A DNA stretch of 64,000 nucleotides from NCBI RefSeq assembly GCF_002288925.2, contig NW_022098076.1:84269062-84333061 (forward strand), read 5' to 3'. The position numbers and the translations under genes were made by a program. The stretch comes from Delphinapterus leucas (lineage: Eukaryota; Chordata; Mammalia; Artiodactyla; Monodontidae). Shown piece after piece: positions 57,501 through 64,000 of this stretch. The notes below the pieces were generated by a model. That model worked only from the letters and a program-made list of their open reading frames with translations. It ran no database searches and had not been told where the DNA came from. Every line of letters begins with the position of its first letter. Positions within the stretch are counted from its first letter, which is position 1.

Positions 57501-58832
57501 GTGTCTCCTTATTTATATCTTTAGTCAGGGTTTCTTCTCTTTCTCAAACTTTCAGGACACCTTCCTAGTATTGTAGGTAGTTTTTACGCTAAGCTCTTTC
57601 CTTTCCTTTGTCAGTACCCGTTCAGATTGGTAACTATTTTAGTAATTTGTACTGTTAAATACCAGTCTTTTTAACAGTTCTCTGAGCATTACACAATATA
57701 TTACATGATTTGACTTGGCAGGTACTTTTAGTTCTATTCTAATATTAAATCATATTTTTATTTCTTATCTGCTAGGTATGGCATTTCACATATAGATACA
57801 ACGATTGAAGGAACCTCAGATGACATGACTGTTGTAGATGCAGCTTCATTAAGACGACAGGTATTTAATGTACCAAATATCATATAATCCTAAATTATAT
57901 TCATATAATATTTAAAGTGGTAGTTCCTAACATTTTATCATTTTCTGTCCAGTGGAACCCATGGATTAAAATATTTTATCTATCAAACTATTTATTAAGC
58001 CATAATTGACTTTCCCATTTTGATTAAAGACATATTAAACCACTATTTACATGTTTTGATCAGCATAAAGCAGTATTACCAAAATGGATTGATGTAATTC
58101 TAGCCAATAACAAAGAATCATAACATTTTAAGCAAACCAGTGCATCCATAAATTGCTCTGAAGCTGAGATGACCCTTCACAGTTGGAGCAGGCGGCCTGG
58201 GCCTTTTAACCCCATCACAGACCAGTCGGTGGATTCATGCTGCCTTCATAAGGGAGCATGAACTTGGGCAAGACAGTTGTTCAGCCCAGAGCTATTCACA
58301 GTAGGGACCAACAGCCGAGGACAGTGCTGTCAACCAGTGACACTCCTAACAGGTAGAGAATTAGCCTTTTAGTCCTGCAGGGTGGCAGGTGACAGGGCCC
58401 ACTATAGTAGGTTAATTATTGGGATCCTTGTAGTAACTCAGAGAAGGCATAAAACAGTTAAAGCAGGTTAAAGGTGAAAAACTGAAGCTGAGTGACAGAA
58501 GCTCATAAGAGAAGAGAATTTAAGTGAATTTAAGCTGTCGTGGGTAACATTTTTTCTATATATAGCTTTCTTTATTTTGCTCCAAATGAAACTCTTCATG
58601 TTTGTAATTATTCTTTTTACAAATTAAACTACTTTGTAAGAGTCTGATTGCGTCATGCATTAAAGCTTCTATTCATTTTTTGATGTTGTTTTTTACTTAG
58701 ATAATCAAACTAAATAGACGTCTACAACTTCTGGAAGAGGAGAACAAAGAACGTGCTAAAAGAGAAATGGTCATGTATTCAATTACTGTAGCATTCTGGC
58801 TGCTTAATAGCTGGCTCTGGTTTCGCCGCTAG
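30552..58832 (+). CDS. MFF: MFF, mitochondrial fission factor (complete, 342 codons over nine coding exons)
   Basis: Joined: 30552-30589, 31518-31738, 32662-32831, 41343-41431, 44173-44247, 49205-49363, 54559-54618, 57776-57860, 58701-58832. They total 1029 nt, 342 residues plus TAG, equal to the long human isoform. MFF is a tail-anchored protein of the outer mitochondrial and peroxisomal membrane that recruits the dynamin-like GTPase Drp1. Visible parts: the N-terminal Drp1-binding region (to ~residue 50, with SRIQYEMEYTEGIS), AMPK target serines at 155 (LKRERSMSE) and 172 (LVRTDSMWH), a coiled coil at ~291-322 (LNRRLQLLEEENKERAKRE) and the tail anchor at ~324-340 (YSITVAFWLLNSWLWF). Start chosen for MSKRTSNDTSLG, matching human MSKGTSSDTSLG. 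Met27, a known alternative start, is kept. Three cassette exons keep the frame if skipped. Confidence 0.97.
31518..31738 (+). CDS. MFF: MFF exon 3
   Basis: 221 nt, phase 2 to 1. Encodes VSGAAFPSPSAAEMAEISR to PERIVVA, including alternative start Met27 and most of the Drp1-binding region. Human has VSRAAFPSPTAAEM, so Arg16 is Gly here. Confidence 0.96.
31915..32580 (-). repeat. Old L1 (L1M-like) 3' fragment
   Basis: Reads as antisense L1 3' sequence with many substitutions: 'caggcaaccataatctcctt', 'ttcataccattttatttcta', 'cacctgttggtggacatttg'. It is much older than the 27761 copy. Confidence 0.7.
32662..32831 (+). CDS. MFF: MFF exon 4
   Basis: 170 nt, phase 1 to 0. Encodes NNEDIPFSRPADLDLIQST through LEKPPPAPQNEE. 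Donor GAA|GTAAGT. Confidence 0.96.
34140..34300 (-). repeat. MIR
   Basis: 'gggcaagttatttaacaatt' followed by 'ataataatgccaactgct'-like MIR text. The orientation call is tentative. Confidence 0.6.
34341..34851 (+). mobile_element. L1 3' tail
   Basis: 'ggaatactactcagccataa' marks late L1 ORF2. It runs through 'acagactcacagatatagag' to a long A-run at 34831-34851. A CA-rich run interrupts it at about 34424-34448. Confidence 0.88.
35178..35848 (+). mobile_element. MER5A (hAT-Charlie) split by an L1 fragment
   Basis: Left half 35178-35340 ('ggtttctcaacctcagcact' to 'caaaaatgtctcca') and right half about 35786-35848 ('cattgccagatgtccc' to 'gagaaccactg') join into one MER5A-like element with terminal inverted repeats built on TTCTCAACC. 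Confidence 0.75.
35341..35775 (+). mobile_element. L1 3' fragment inside MER5A
   Basis: 'ggagtattattcagctataa' and 'attgtataatatatatactt' L1 text, ending in an A-rich tail near 35770-35782. It separates the two MER5A halves. Confidence 0.75.
35855..37835 (+). pseudogene. STIP1P: STIP1 (Hop) processed pseudogene, 5'-truncated, interrupted by an L1 tail
   Basis: STIP1 is the Hsp70-Hsp90 co-chaperone. Here its mRNA is present without introns and in the right order. The text aligns from about codon 60 (AKK-like 'gcaagaaagaagaatacctg') through 'aacatacgaagagg' (TYEEGLKHEA), the linker 'gatcttccagagaacaaaaa' (DLPENKK), 'ttcaaagaagagaaggatga' (FKEEK) and INPDLVLEKNKGNECFQK. It ends at LMNVGLITIW and a TGA at 37440-37442, where human ends LMDVGLIAIR. 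A 3' UTR-like stretch ends at AATAAA 37815-37820. Frameshifts and many stops make it non-functional. STIP1 normally has 543 residues. An L1 tail at about 37098-37340 lies inside. The symbol is descriptive. Confidence 0.85.
37098..37340 (+). mobile_element. L1 3'-end fragment inside the STIP1 pseudogene
   Basis: 'tgctatgtataaaataaata', 'tagcacagggaactctactc', then 'actccaataaaaattgaaaa', the standard cetartiodactyl L1 tail. A short 'aaatg' occurs on each side and STIP1 text resumes directly after it. Confidence 0.88.
38336..38936 (+). mobile_element. L1 3' fragment with internal microsatellite
   Basis: 'gtgttcatagcagcattatt', 'atggaagcaacctaagtgtc', 'atggatggacttgaagggca' and a 3' A-rich end. 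A TA/CA tract at 38500-38562 lies inside it. Confidence 0.9.
38500..38562. repeat. TA/CA microsatellite
   Basis: Runs of ta, aca and cacata units inside the L1 fragment. Confidence 0.9.
40300..40640 (+). repeat. Old interspersed repeat, family not assigned
   Basis: 'ccaccctaaacttagtggct' and 'aaggctgtttatgactcaca' followed by 'ctcacgtcatggtgtc'. It belongs to the same broad kind of repeat as 793-1281. Confidence 0.45.
41343..41431 (+). CDS. MFF: MFF exon 5
   Basis: 89 nt, phase 0 to 2. Encodes IRAVGRLKRERSMSENAVR to LVRTDS, including Ser155 and Ser172. Donor CAT|GTGAGT. Confidence 0.96.
41432..44172 (+). other. MFF: MFF intron 5
   Basis: 2.7 kb, AT-rich, with one SINE at 42405-42524. A 30-codon open stretch at 42956-43048 has no recognisable match. 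Confidence 0.65.
42405..42524 (-). mobile_element. Short tRNA-derived SINE (CHRS type)
   Basis: Antisense head 'ccactggaccacgaggaaag'. Duplication catattag(c/t)ttctc at 42391-42404 and about 42525-42538. Confidence 0.85.
44173..44247 (+). CDS. MFF: MFF exon 6 (cassette, 75 nt)
   Basis: Phase 2-2, encodes WHRSDSAPRNKISRFQAPIS and on to EYT. Skipping keeps the frame, as in shorter human isoforms. Donor CAC|GTAAGA. Confidence 0.94.
45320..45521 (-). mobile_element. CHR-type SINE, short subfamily
   Basis: Long T-run at the left, head at the right. Duplication aaaatgtcctta at 45307-45318 and 45522-45533. Confidence 0.93.
45889..46231 (-). mobile_element. L1 3' tail, antisense
   Basis: 'ttatactgcaggttcttatt', a CCA-rich stretch, then 'tcactctgtatgacagtctc', the complement of the L1 end. 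Heavily truncated (about 340 nt). Confidence 0.88.
46926..47125 (+). mobile_element. CHR-type SINE, short subfamily
   Basis: Duplication aaaggaagccttct at 46912-46925 and 47126-47139, a perfect 14-bp match, which suggests recent insertion. Confidence 0.94.
49205..49363 (+). CDS. MFF: MFF exon 7 (cassette, 159 nt)
   Basis: Phase 2-2, 53 codons. Encodes VTPSPQQVRVCPPRMLPED through LDVLDESR. Residue 239 is Cys (RRACQQ) where human has Tyr. Frame is kept if skipped. Confidence 0.95.
50485..50552. repeat. TG/TA microsatellite
   Basis: Imperfect tg run (gtgtgtgtatgtgtatgtgt) passing into tatata. Confidence 0.85.
50630..50800 (+). repeat. MIR
   Basis: 'catggttcagaagaaaaaac' followed by 'gggcgaattgcttagcttct' and 'ctgggcctcattttcttcat', the MIR core order. 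Confidence 0.65.
52393..52518 (+). mobile_element. Short tRNA-derived SINE (CHRS type)
   Basis: 'gggacttccctggcggtcca', 'ggttcgatccctggtcaggg', tail aaaaaa followed by a G-run (52509-52518). Confidence 0.85.
54559..54618 (+). CDS. MFF: MFF exon 8 (cassette, 60 nt)
   Basis: Phase 2-2, encodes PVLRGGSAAATSNPHHDNA. Frame is kept if skipped. Donor CAG|GTAAAC. Confidence 0.95.
54619..57775 (+). other. MFF: MFF intron 8 (3.2 kb)
   Basis: One SINE at 55419-55632. Otherwise AT-rich with no recognisable feature. Confidence 0.65.
55419..55632 (+). mobile_element. CHR-type SINE, short subfamily
   Basis: Duplication aaaactg(t/g)cagca at 55406-55418 and 55633-55645. Confidence 0.92.
57776..57860 (+). 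CDS. MFF: MFF exon 9
   Basis: 85 nt, phase 2 to 0. Encodes YGISHIDTTIEGTSDDMTVV and on to SLRRQ. Human has NIDTTIEGTSDDLTVV. Confidence 0.96.
57861..58700 (+). other. MFF: MFF intron 9
   Basis: 840 nt. About 58150-58450 is more GC-balanced and unique-looking, but I recognise nothing in it. Confidence 0.6.
58701..58832 (+). CDS. MFF: MFF exon 10: coiled coil, tail anchor and stop
   Basis: Encodes residues 300-342, from IIKLNRRLQLLEEENKE to LNSWLWFRR, stop TAG at 58830-58832. The two final arginines after the hydrophobic segment are the basic tail used for mitochondrial targeting. Confidence 0.97.
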   Translation: MIKLNRRLQLLEEENKERAKREMVMYSITVAFWLLNSWLWFRR

Positions 58833-59575
58833 AGGTAACCTCAACTCTCAAACATATTGTCTCAACAGCTGGAAATATAAAGAATTTGCAAACTTCTTTA
58901 TTTCTGTCTTTGCATTGTATGCCGTTTTACAGTCCCCACCCTGAAAATGTATTTCTCCCAGAAAGGATGGGGGAAAGACTTATATTTGCAGAAGTAAAGG
59001 TATGTCCTGTCACTCGACTGTATTTAGTTTTCACCAGTTCTGCCTGGTTTAACACCTACTTAAAATTCTCCCTTTGCATGTGTTTTGTAAATAGGACCTA
59101 GTTTGTTTGTTTTGTTTTGTTTTTGCCTCATCAACCTGCACAGCTAATTCTATGAATGGGAGAGAAAAAAGTGTACAGAAAATGGATTTAGAGAAGTGTC
59201 TGTAAAGGAAAAATAATACTTTATATTGTCCTGTTTCTGTCCTGTCCTGTTTCTCAAACACTGTTAGATTAAACAGTTTAGTTAATAGACATTTTTGCAT
59301 CCACATTTCAACATTAACACTACTGAAGTCATGGTCTGGTGTCAGATTTAATAAACTCAAGTCACCTCATGTTTCAGGATCACCTTCAATAAAATAATTC
59401 CTAAGATTTTCAGCAGTTTAAGATGAGGGCAAAATGTGCATTTTTATTTTTATTTTAGTTTTGCAGATGGTTTTCTATAAAGTACATTTTTACTAAGTCC
59501 GTGTGTGAATGATTTAAAAAACTACAGAATAAGGTACAAATGTAGTGTATTTAATAAACTGTCAACCAAAGCTAT
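58833..59575 (+). other. MFF: MFF 3' UTR (likely extent)
   Basis: Polyadenylation hexamers AATAAA at 59350-59355, 59388-59393 and 59553-59558. The last probably defines the main end, giving about 740 nt. The end is inferred from the hexamer alone. Confidence 0.6.
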
Positions 59576-59820
59576 ATTTGTGTATCAAAAGATTTTATTT
59601 CATCATATTGTGCTGTGAGCTATATTCCGTATTATGTTTCTTTATATGCACCTAAGTTTTCCCGGCTCTGGAGCAAGTAAAGCAATTAATGACTTGGCAG
59701 GTAGTAAGAACCCACTTGCTTCCTTTCAGATCTTCGCCCTGGTAGTGGTAGGCACTGGTTTTGTTACAGCTGTTTTTGTAATTTGTAGTGTCTATAAAGT
59801 GGTTCAGATACCTTCAGCTG

Positions 59821-60029
59821 GGCTTCCCTGGTGGCGCAGTGGTTGGGAGTCCGCCTGCCGATGCAGGGGACATGGGTTCATGCCCCGGTCCGGGAAGATC
59901 CCACGTGCCGCGGAGCGGCTAGGCCCATGAGCCATGGCCGCTGAGCCTGCGCGTCCGGAGCCTGTGCTCCGCAACGGGAGAGGCCACAACAGTGAGAGGC
60001 CCGCGTACCGCAAAAAAAAAAAAAAAAAC
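59821..60029 (+). mobile_element. CHR-type SINE, short subfamily
   Basis: Duplication ccttcag(c/t)tg at 59811-59820 and 60030-60039. Tail of about 18 A. Confidence 0.93.
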
Positions 60030-60525
60030 CCTTCAGTTGTGTTGCTTTTTCCATTGTATTTAGCTGATATACTAAATCTGATGAGATTAAATGCATCACT
60101 GAAACCAAGTGCTGGGAACCTTTAGTTCCCAAACTTTTTTTTCCTTTTTTTGTTTCAGAAATGGATAGAATTTTACTTAGGTGCAGTATTCTCCATATAT
60201 CTTCAGTATCTTTCTACCAAGGCAGTGAGTTTTGAGAAAGGCAATTAGGGGAAATTCCTTAGATGTAGGTATATTGAACTGTTCTGTTCTTGCTTCTCTC
60301 CTGTCCTTCCGAAAAAAAAAATACTTGGAGGAAGGATTCTTTTCTTTAATTCCTAGGGTTTATCCTGAGTTTGGTGAAAATTTTTTTTACCCATGAAAGT
60401 CTTCTGACTTTTATAATATCCTAATGATGTCATTAATTATATTAATTCTATCTTTATATGTATATCTCAAGGTAATTTCTGTGAATAATTGAAACAACAA
60501 AAATGATTTAAAAAACAATGGATAA

Positions 60526-60881
60526 GGGCTTCCCTGGTGGCTCAGTGGTTGAGAATCCGCCTGCCAGTGCAGGGGACACGGGTACAAGCCCTGGTCCGGG
60601 AAGATCCCACATGCTGTGGAGTAACTAAGCCCGTGTGCCACCACTACTGAGCCTGCGCTCTAGAGCCCGCGAGCCACAACTACTGAGCCCGTAAGCCACA
60701 ACTACTGATACCCGCCTGCCTAGAGCCCGTGTTTTGCAACAAGAGAAGCCACTGCAATGAGAAGCCCGCACACCACAACGAGGAGGGGCCCCCGCTCGCC
60801 GCAACTAGAGAAAGCCTGCACGCAGCAATGAAGACCCAACGCAGCCAAAAATAAATAAATTAAATTAAATTAAAAATAATA
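60526..60881 (+). mobile_element. CHR-type SINE, long subfamily
   Basis: Body with repeated 'gagccacaactactga' units, tail (AAATTA)n. Duplication (a/g)tggataa at 60518-60525 and 60882-60889. Confidence 0.92.
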
Positions 60882-61869
60882 GTGGATAAAGTTAACACCT
60901 CTTTTGTTGGGCAGGCGTGAAAAGGATTGATTCCATAAAAGTCAAAAATGAACATGAGCAGGAACTCCAGGAGATAAGCACAAAAGCTATTTTTCTCCCT
61001 ATTGACTTTTACCAAACTGGAGACCTAGAACTTTCTCTCTTAATGGCTGTACGGGGGTAGGAGATATAATTACATGTCTTCTTAGGCAGGCATTAGCTAT
61101 AACAGGAGACTCCTGCATGAAACTCAAACCCCAAAAAACTACACCCTCAGTGAAAGGGTAAATGAGAAATCAACTTAGCAGCCAAAAGGGGACAACAAAG
61201 AAACATGTCTTCACCTTGTCACAGATCTAAAAACAAAAGAGCTTGCGTCTCTCTTAACTCCAAAACCAAGTCCAGCTATGCCAGCCTCCCTTCCCTAGAA
61301 GTCATTTTTCATCATTGTAAGAAAGTGGTTTGGGAGTTGAGAGGAACAGATTCACTCCTGGTCAGGATGGTCAGGAAATACTTCTTAGATATTTGAGCTG
61401 AACCTTGAAATAAATAAATATATGATTTCAACAAGCAGAGAATGAAGAAAAGATTCCAGATGCAGGGAACAGTGGAAGAAAAGGATACAGTCAGGGCCAG
61501 TAACAGAGTAATCAACCTACCATACTCACTAGTGCCCTACAACTAAGTAGCAAGTACAAGTGTAGCAAGTACATTGTGCCACTACTTTCGGAGCTCTGTT
61601 TAAAGGTTGGGTGTTTTTCACTTCTAGGAATACTTGTTGAAGCATTTGCTGGTTATCGACACTCTGAGGGATAATTTTATGAAAATATATTTGCAAGAGA
61701 GCTTTCCTTCTTTTCCTGCATGAATGTCTGTTATCCAGCTTCTTGATCATATTTGACACTGAAATTGAACTTCTTCTGGCCTCAAGTTTGGAAAAATGTA
61801 ACTACCGTAACTTGTTCTTTTACTTACAATGTATTATCGTGTCAGTAAGTAGAGAGTCGTGTGTGCACA

Positions 61870-62160
61870 GCACTGACCTCAGTAGTAAGCGGTTATAGCA
61901 GATGTACCACAAGCCCTGCTCTTAAGGAATTGACAGGTTAATGGAGGAGGAGGGAAATAAGGCTTATTAAAGAAGTAGAGGATTATAAAAATAATTTTTT
62001 GAAGTAGAAGGAATTTGAGATATATGCCCAAGAACAGGGAGAGAGTGTTTCAGATGGTGGATGCAGTAAAAAAATAAAAGTATAAAGATTCCAAAGTGAG
62101 ATTGAACATGGGAATGGAAGTGAGAAATAAAAAACAATGAGCTTTGTAGCTGACTAGGTG
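61870..62160 (+). repeat. Old interspersed repeat, family not assigned
   Basis: Same class as 16570-16910: 'gctcttaaggaattgacagg' and 'gaacagggagagagtg'. Confidence 0.4.
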
Positions 62161-62176
62161 CATGTTGTATGTGTGT

Positions 62177-62189
62177 GGGGGGGGGGGGC
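62177..62189. repeat. Homopolymer G run
   Basis: About a dozen consecutive G after a gtgtgtgt tract. A likely length-variable site. Confidence 0.85.
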
Positions 62190-62619
62190 GTGTATAGATG
62201 TGCATTTGTAAGTTTAGGTTCCAGGGTGGAGATGGCATGTCCCCAAAAGCCACCTCACCACAAGTGGCCTGTCGGCTTTAGGCATTTAATCAAGGCTGCA
62301 GTTTCCACAGGACCAAAATTGCAAAGAACTAACTTGCCAGCTATTTCAGCTGACTGCGCTACTGCCAACCATCCTTTCTTTTGCCCTCTGAAATGAGAGG
62401 CTCACGTCTCTGTTCATGACCCTGTAGAAAACTGGGGTCATCTCTCACCCATTTCCAGGCTAATGAAGATTATATGCACTGTCATTGACTTGTTCAGTCA
62501 AATACAGTGAGCTGTCGTGTTTATTTTACTTGTGTTTTAATTTTGTGGCTCTTGGCAGTTTGACATTCATTTAGTAAGTGTTGAGTCTTGGCTAAAACCT
62601 GAGTACTAAAGATAGGATT

Positions 62620-63300
62620 AATTCATTCAACAAAATATTCGTAGTGGCCCTACTTTGTATCGGGCACGGTACTTGGTACTGACTCTCCTGGGAGTGAATA
62701 AAAGAAAAATATCCCTGTACCCATGCAGCTTATGCTCTTATGGGGGAGAGTGAAATTTAAGAAACAAGTACACATTAAAATGCTATTGCCATTGTGATCA
62801 GTACTGTAAGTCAGCAGTCCCCAACCTTTTTGGCACCAGGGACCGGTTTCGTGGAAGACGTTTTTTCCACGGGGTAGTGGGGGATTGTTCAGGTGGAAAT
62901 GAGAGCGGCGGGGAGCGGCGGATGCTGAAGCTCCGCTCGCGCACCCACTGCCCTCCTTCTGTGTGGCCCGGGTCCTAACAGGCCGAGGACCGCTACCGGT
63001 CCACAGCCCAGGGGTTGGGGACCCCTGCTGTAAATGAAAGAACGCTAAAGGAGAGAGTAAAGGGAAGCCTGCCTTCCATTAGGCTGTTAGGGAAAGCCTC
63101 TCAGAAAAAGTGATACTTGTGCTGAAGTCTGAAAGATGAAGAGGATTTAGCCAGAGCTTAGACAGGTGGGAGTGGGAGGTGGGAGCTGGGCAGAGAAGAG
63201 GCCTTGCTGAGGACCTGAAGAAGGAAAGAGCTAATGAATAAATGGATGAGAAGGACATGGTCCCTGTTCTCTTAAATTGTCTTAAAGTGATGGATTTATA
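62620..63300 (+). repeat. Old interspersed repeat, split by a hAT element
   Basis: 'ggcacggtacttggtactga', 'catgcagcttatgctctta' before the insert and 'aggaaagagctaatgaataa' after it. Confidence 0.45.
62812..63027. mobile_element. Small non-autonomous hAT-type element
   Basis: Ends are inverted repeats: CAG...GTCCCCAACC at the left and GGTTGGGGAC...CTG at the right. The flanking 8-bp duplication is ctgtaagt (62804-62811) and ctgtaaat (63028-63035). It is about 216 bp and lacks a transposase. GC-rich against AT-rich surroundings. Confidence 0.8.
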
Positions 63301-64000
63301 AACAAAAATATTTACATTACGTTGTGACAGGTATGATAATCGTGGTTTGGGTAAGTGCTAACTTAGTTTGTTGAAATCATGCACTCTGGGAAGGCTTTCT
63401 CAAGTAGTAGATTTTTAAGCTAGACCATAAGGATAAATAGGTATTTATAGGAGTATAGGAAGATGGTCTTTATACAGTAAATGGGTTCAGAATAAAATGC
63501 CTATAAGTTCTTGATGTTACTGATTGGGGGGAGGGGGACAGCTATATAATATATGTATTGTAAATTATTTCTAAAATCTTAAGCCCAGTGAATATAAATA
63601 ATTGAAATAAAAAGCAGGAATGATCATATTCAGAAAATTGTAGATTTTGAGTTTTGTCTATTTTATAACGTTTTAATATGGTAAATACGCTGTTTCGTTA
63701 TCCTGTCTTAAAGTTTGGCATATATATAAGCCAGATTTCGAAAGACTGATTTTTTTTTTCCTAGGTATTTATTGTTTTTTAATTATTGCGAAAAATGCGA
63801 ACATAGGAAAATTGAAGAGTGTAATGAATTGCCATATGCCTATCACCTAAATGTAACATTTTTCAGTTGCTTCATTTTTTAACTGAAACGTCTTAAAAAC
63901 ATGACATTTTCCCCCAAACACATAAATATGCATTTCTGAAAAATAAGGACATTTTCCTACATAACCATAAAACCATCATCAGGCATAAATAAACTAACAG

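Larger units (their letters stand above)
59576..64000. other. Sequence downstream of MFF
   Basis: Two SINEs, old repeats, a small hAT element and AT-rich filler. In human the next gene is TM4SF20 on the opposite strand. I do not see any of its exons before the window ends. Confidence 0.65.

Noticed and set aside
59634..59930. 98-codon frame with a hydrophobic stretch (FALVVVGTGFVTAVFVIC)
   Set aside because: It runs on into a SINE and starts beyond the MFF polyadenylation sites. It does not resemble TM4SF20 as I remember it.

Overview
This is a mammalian nuclear window, almost certainly from a cetacean or a close relative such as hippo. It carries many copies of the tRNA-derived CHR-type SINE (head resembling 'ggcttccctggtggcgcagtggtt'), many of them with intact target-site duplications, plus L1 tails of cetartiodactyl type. 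I see no BovB or Bov-tA repeats. Vertebrate-style exons are split by long introns, with GT-AG borders and matching phases.

Left part (1-20.4 kb): the last 15 exons of COL4A3, the collagen IV alpha-3 chain, on the + strand. They encode about 370 residues of Gly-X-Y collagen followed by the complete NC1 domain, 601 codons in all, ending at a TGA at 17987-17989. A 3' UTR of about 2.4 kb probably follows. All 12 NC1 cysteines and the residues used for the sulfilimine cross-link are kept.

Middle (20.4-24.8 kb): an AT-rich intergenic spacer of repeats and microsatellites. A CpG-island promoter (about 24.83-25.25 kb) then starts MFF, mitochondrial fission factor, also on the + strand. A non-coding first exon and nine coding exons join to exactly 342 codons plus stop, the length of the long human isoform. 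The order COL4A3-MFF matches human chromosome 2q36. The MFF introns hold L1 fragments, SINEs, a hAT fragment split by an L1, and a decayed STIP1 retropseudogene that was itself later hit by an L1 tail.

Right part (59.6-64 kb): sequence beyond MFF with two SINEs, old repeats and a small hAT-type element with an 8-bp duplication. No further gene is recognisable.

The two genes are unrelated in function: basement-membrane network assembly versus Drp1 recruitment to mitochondria. The most unusual object is a composite retroelement at 5080-5900 (minus strand) in a COL4A3 intron. The R-U5, tRNA-Lys-type primer-binding site and leader of a class II endogenous retrovirus are joined in the same orientation to a CHR SINE with its A-tail. 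The whole unit is flanked by one 15-16 bp duplication and interrupts an older MIR. Family names and human comparisons come from memory and were not checked against a database.
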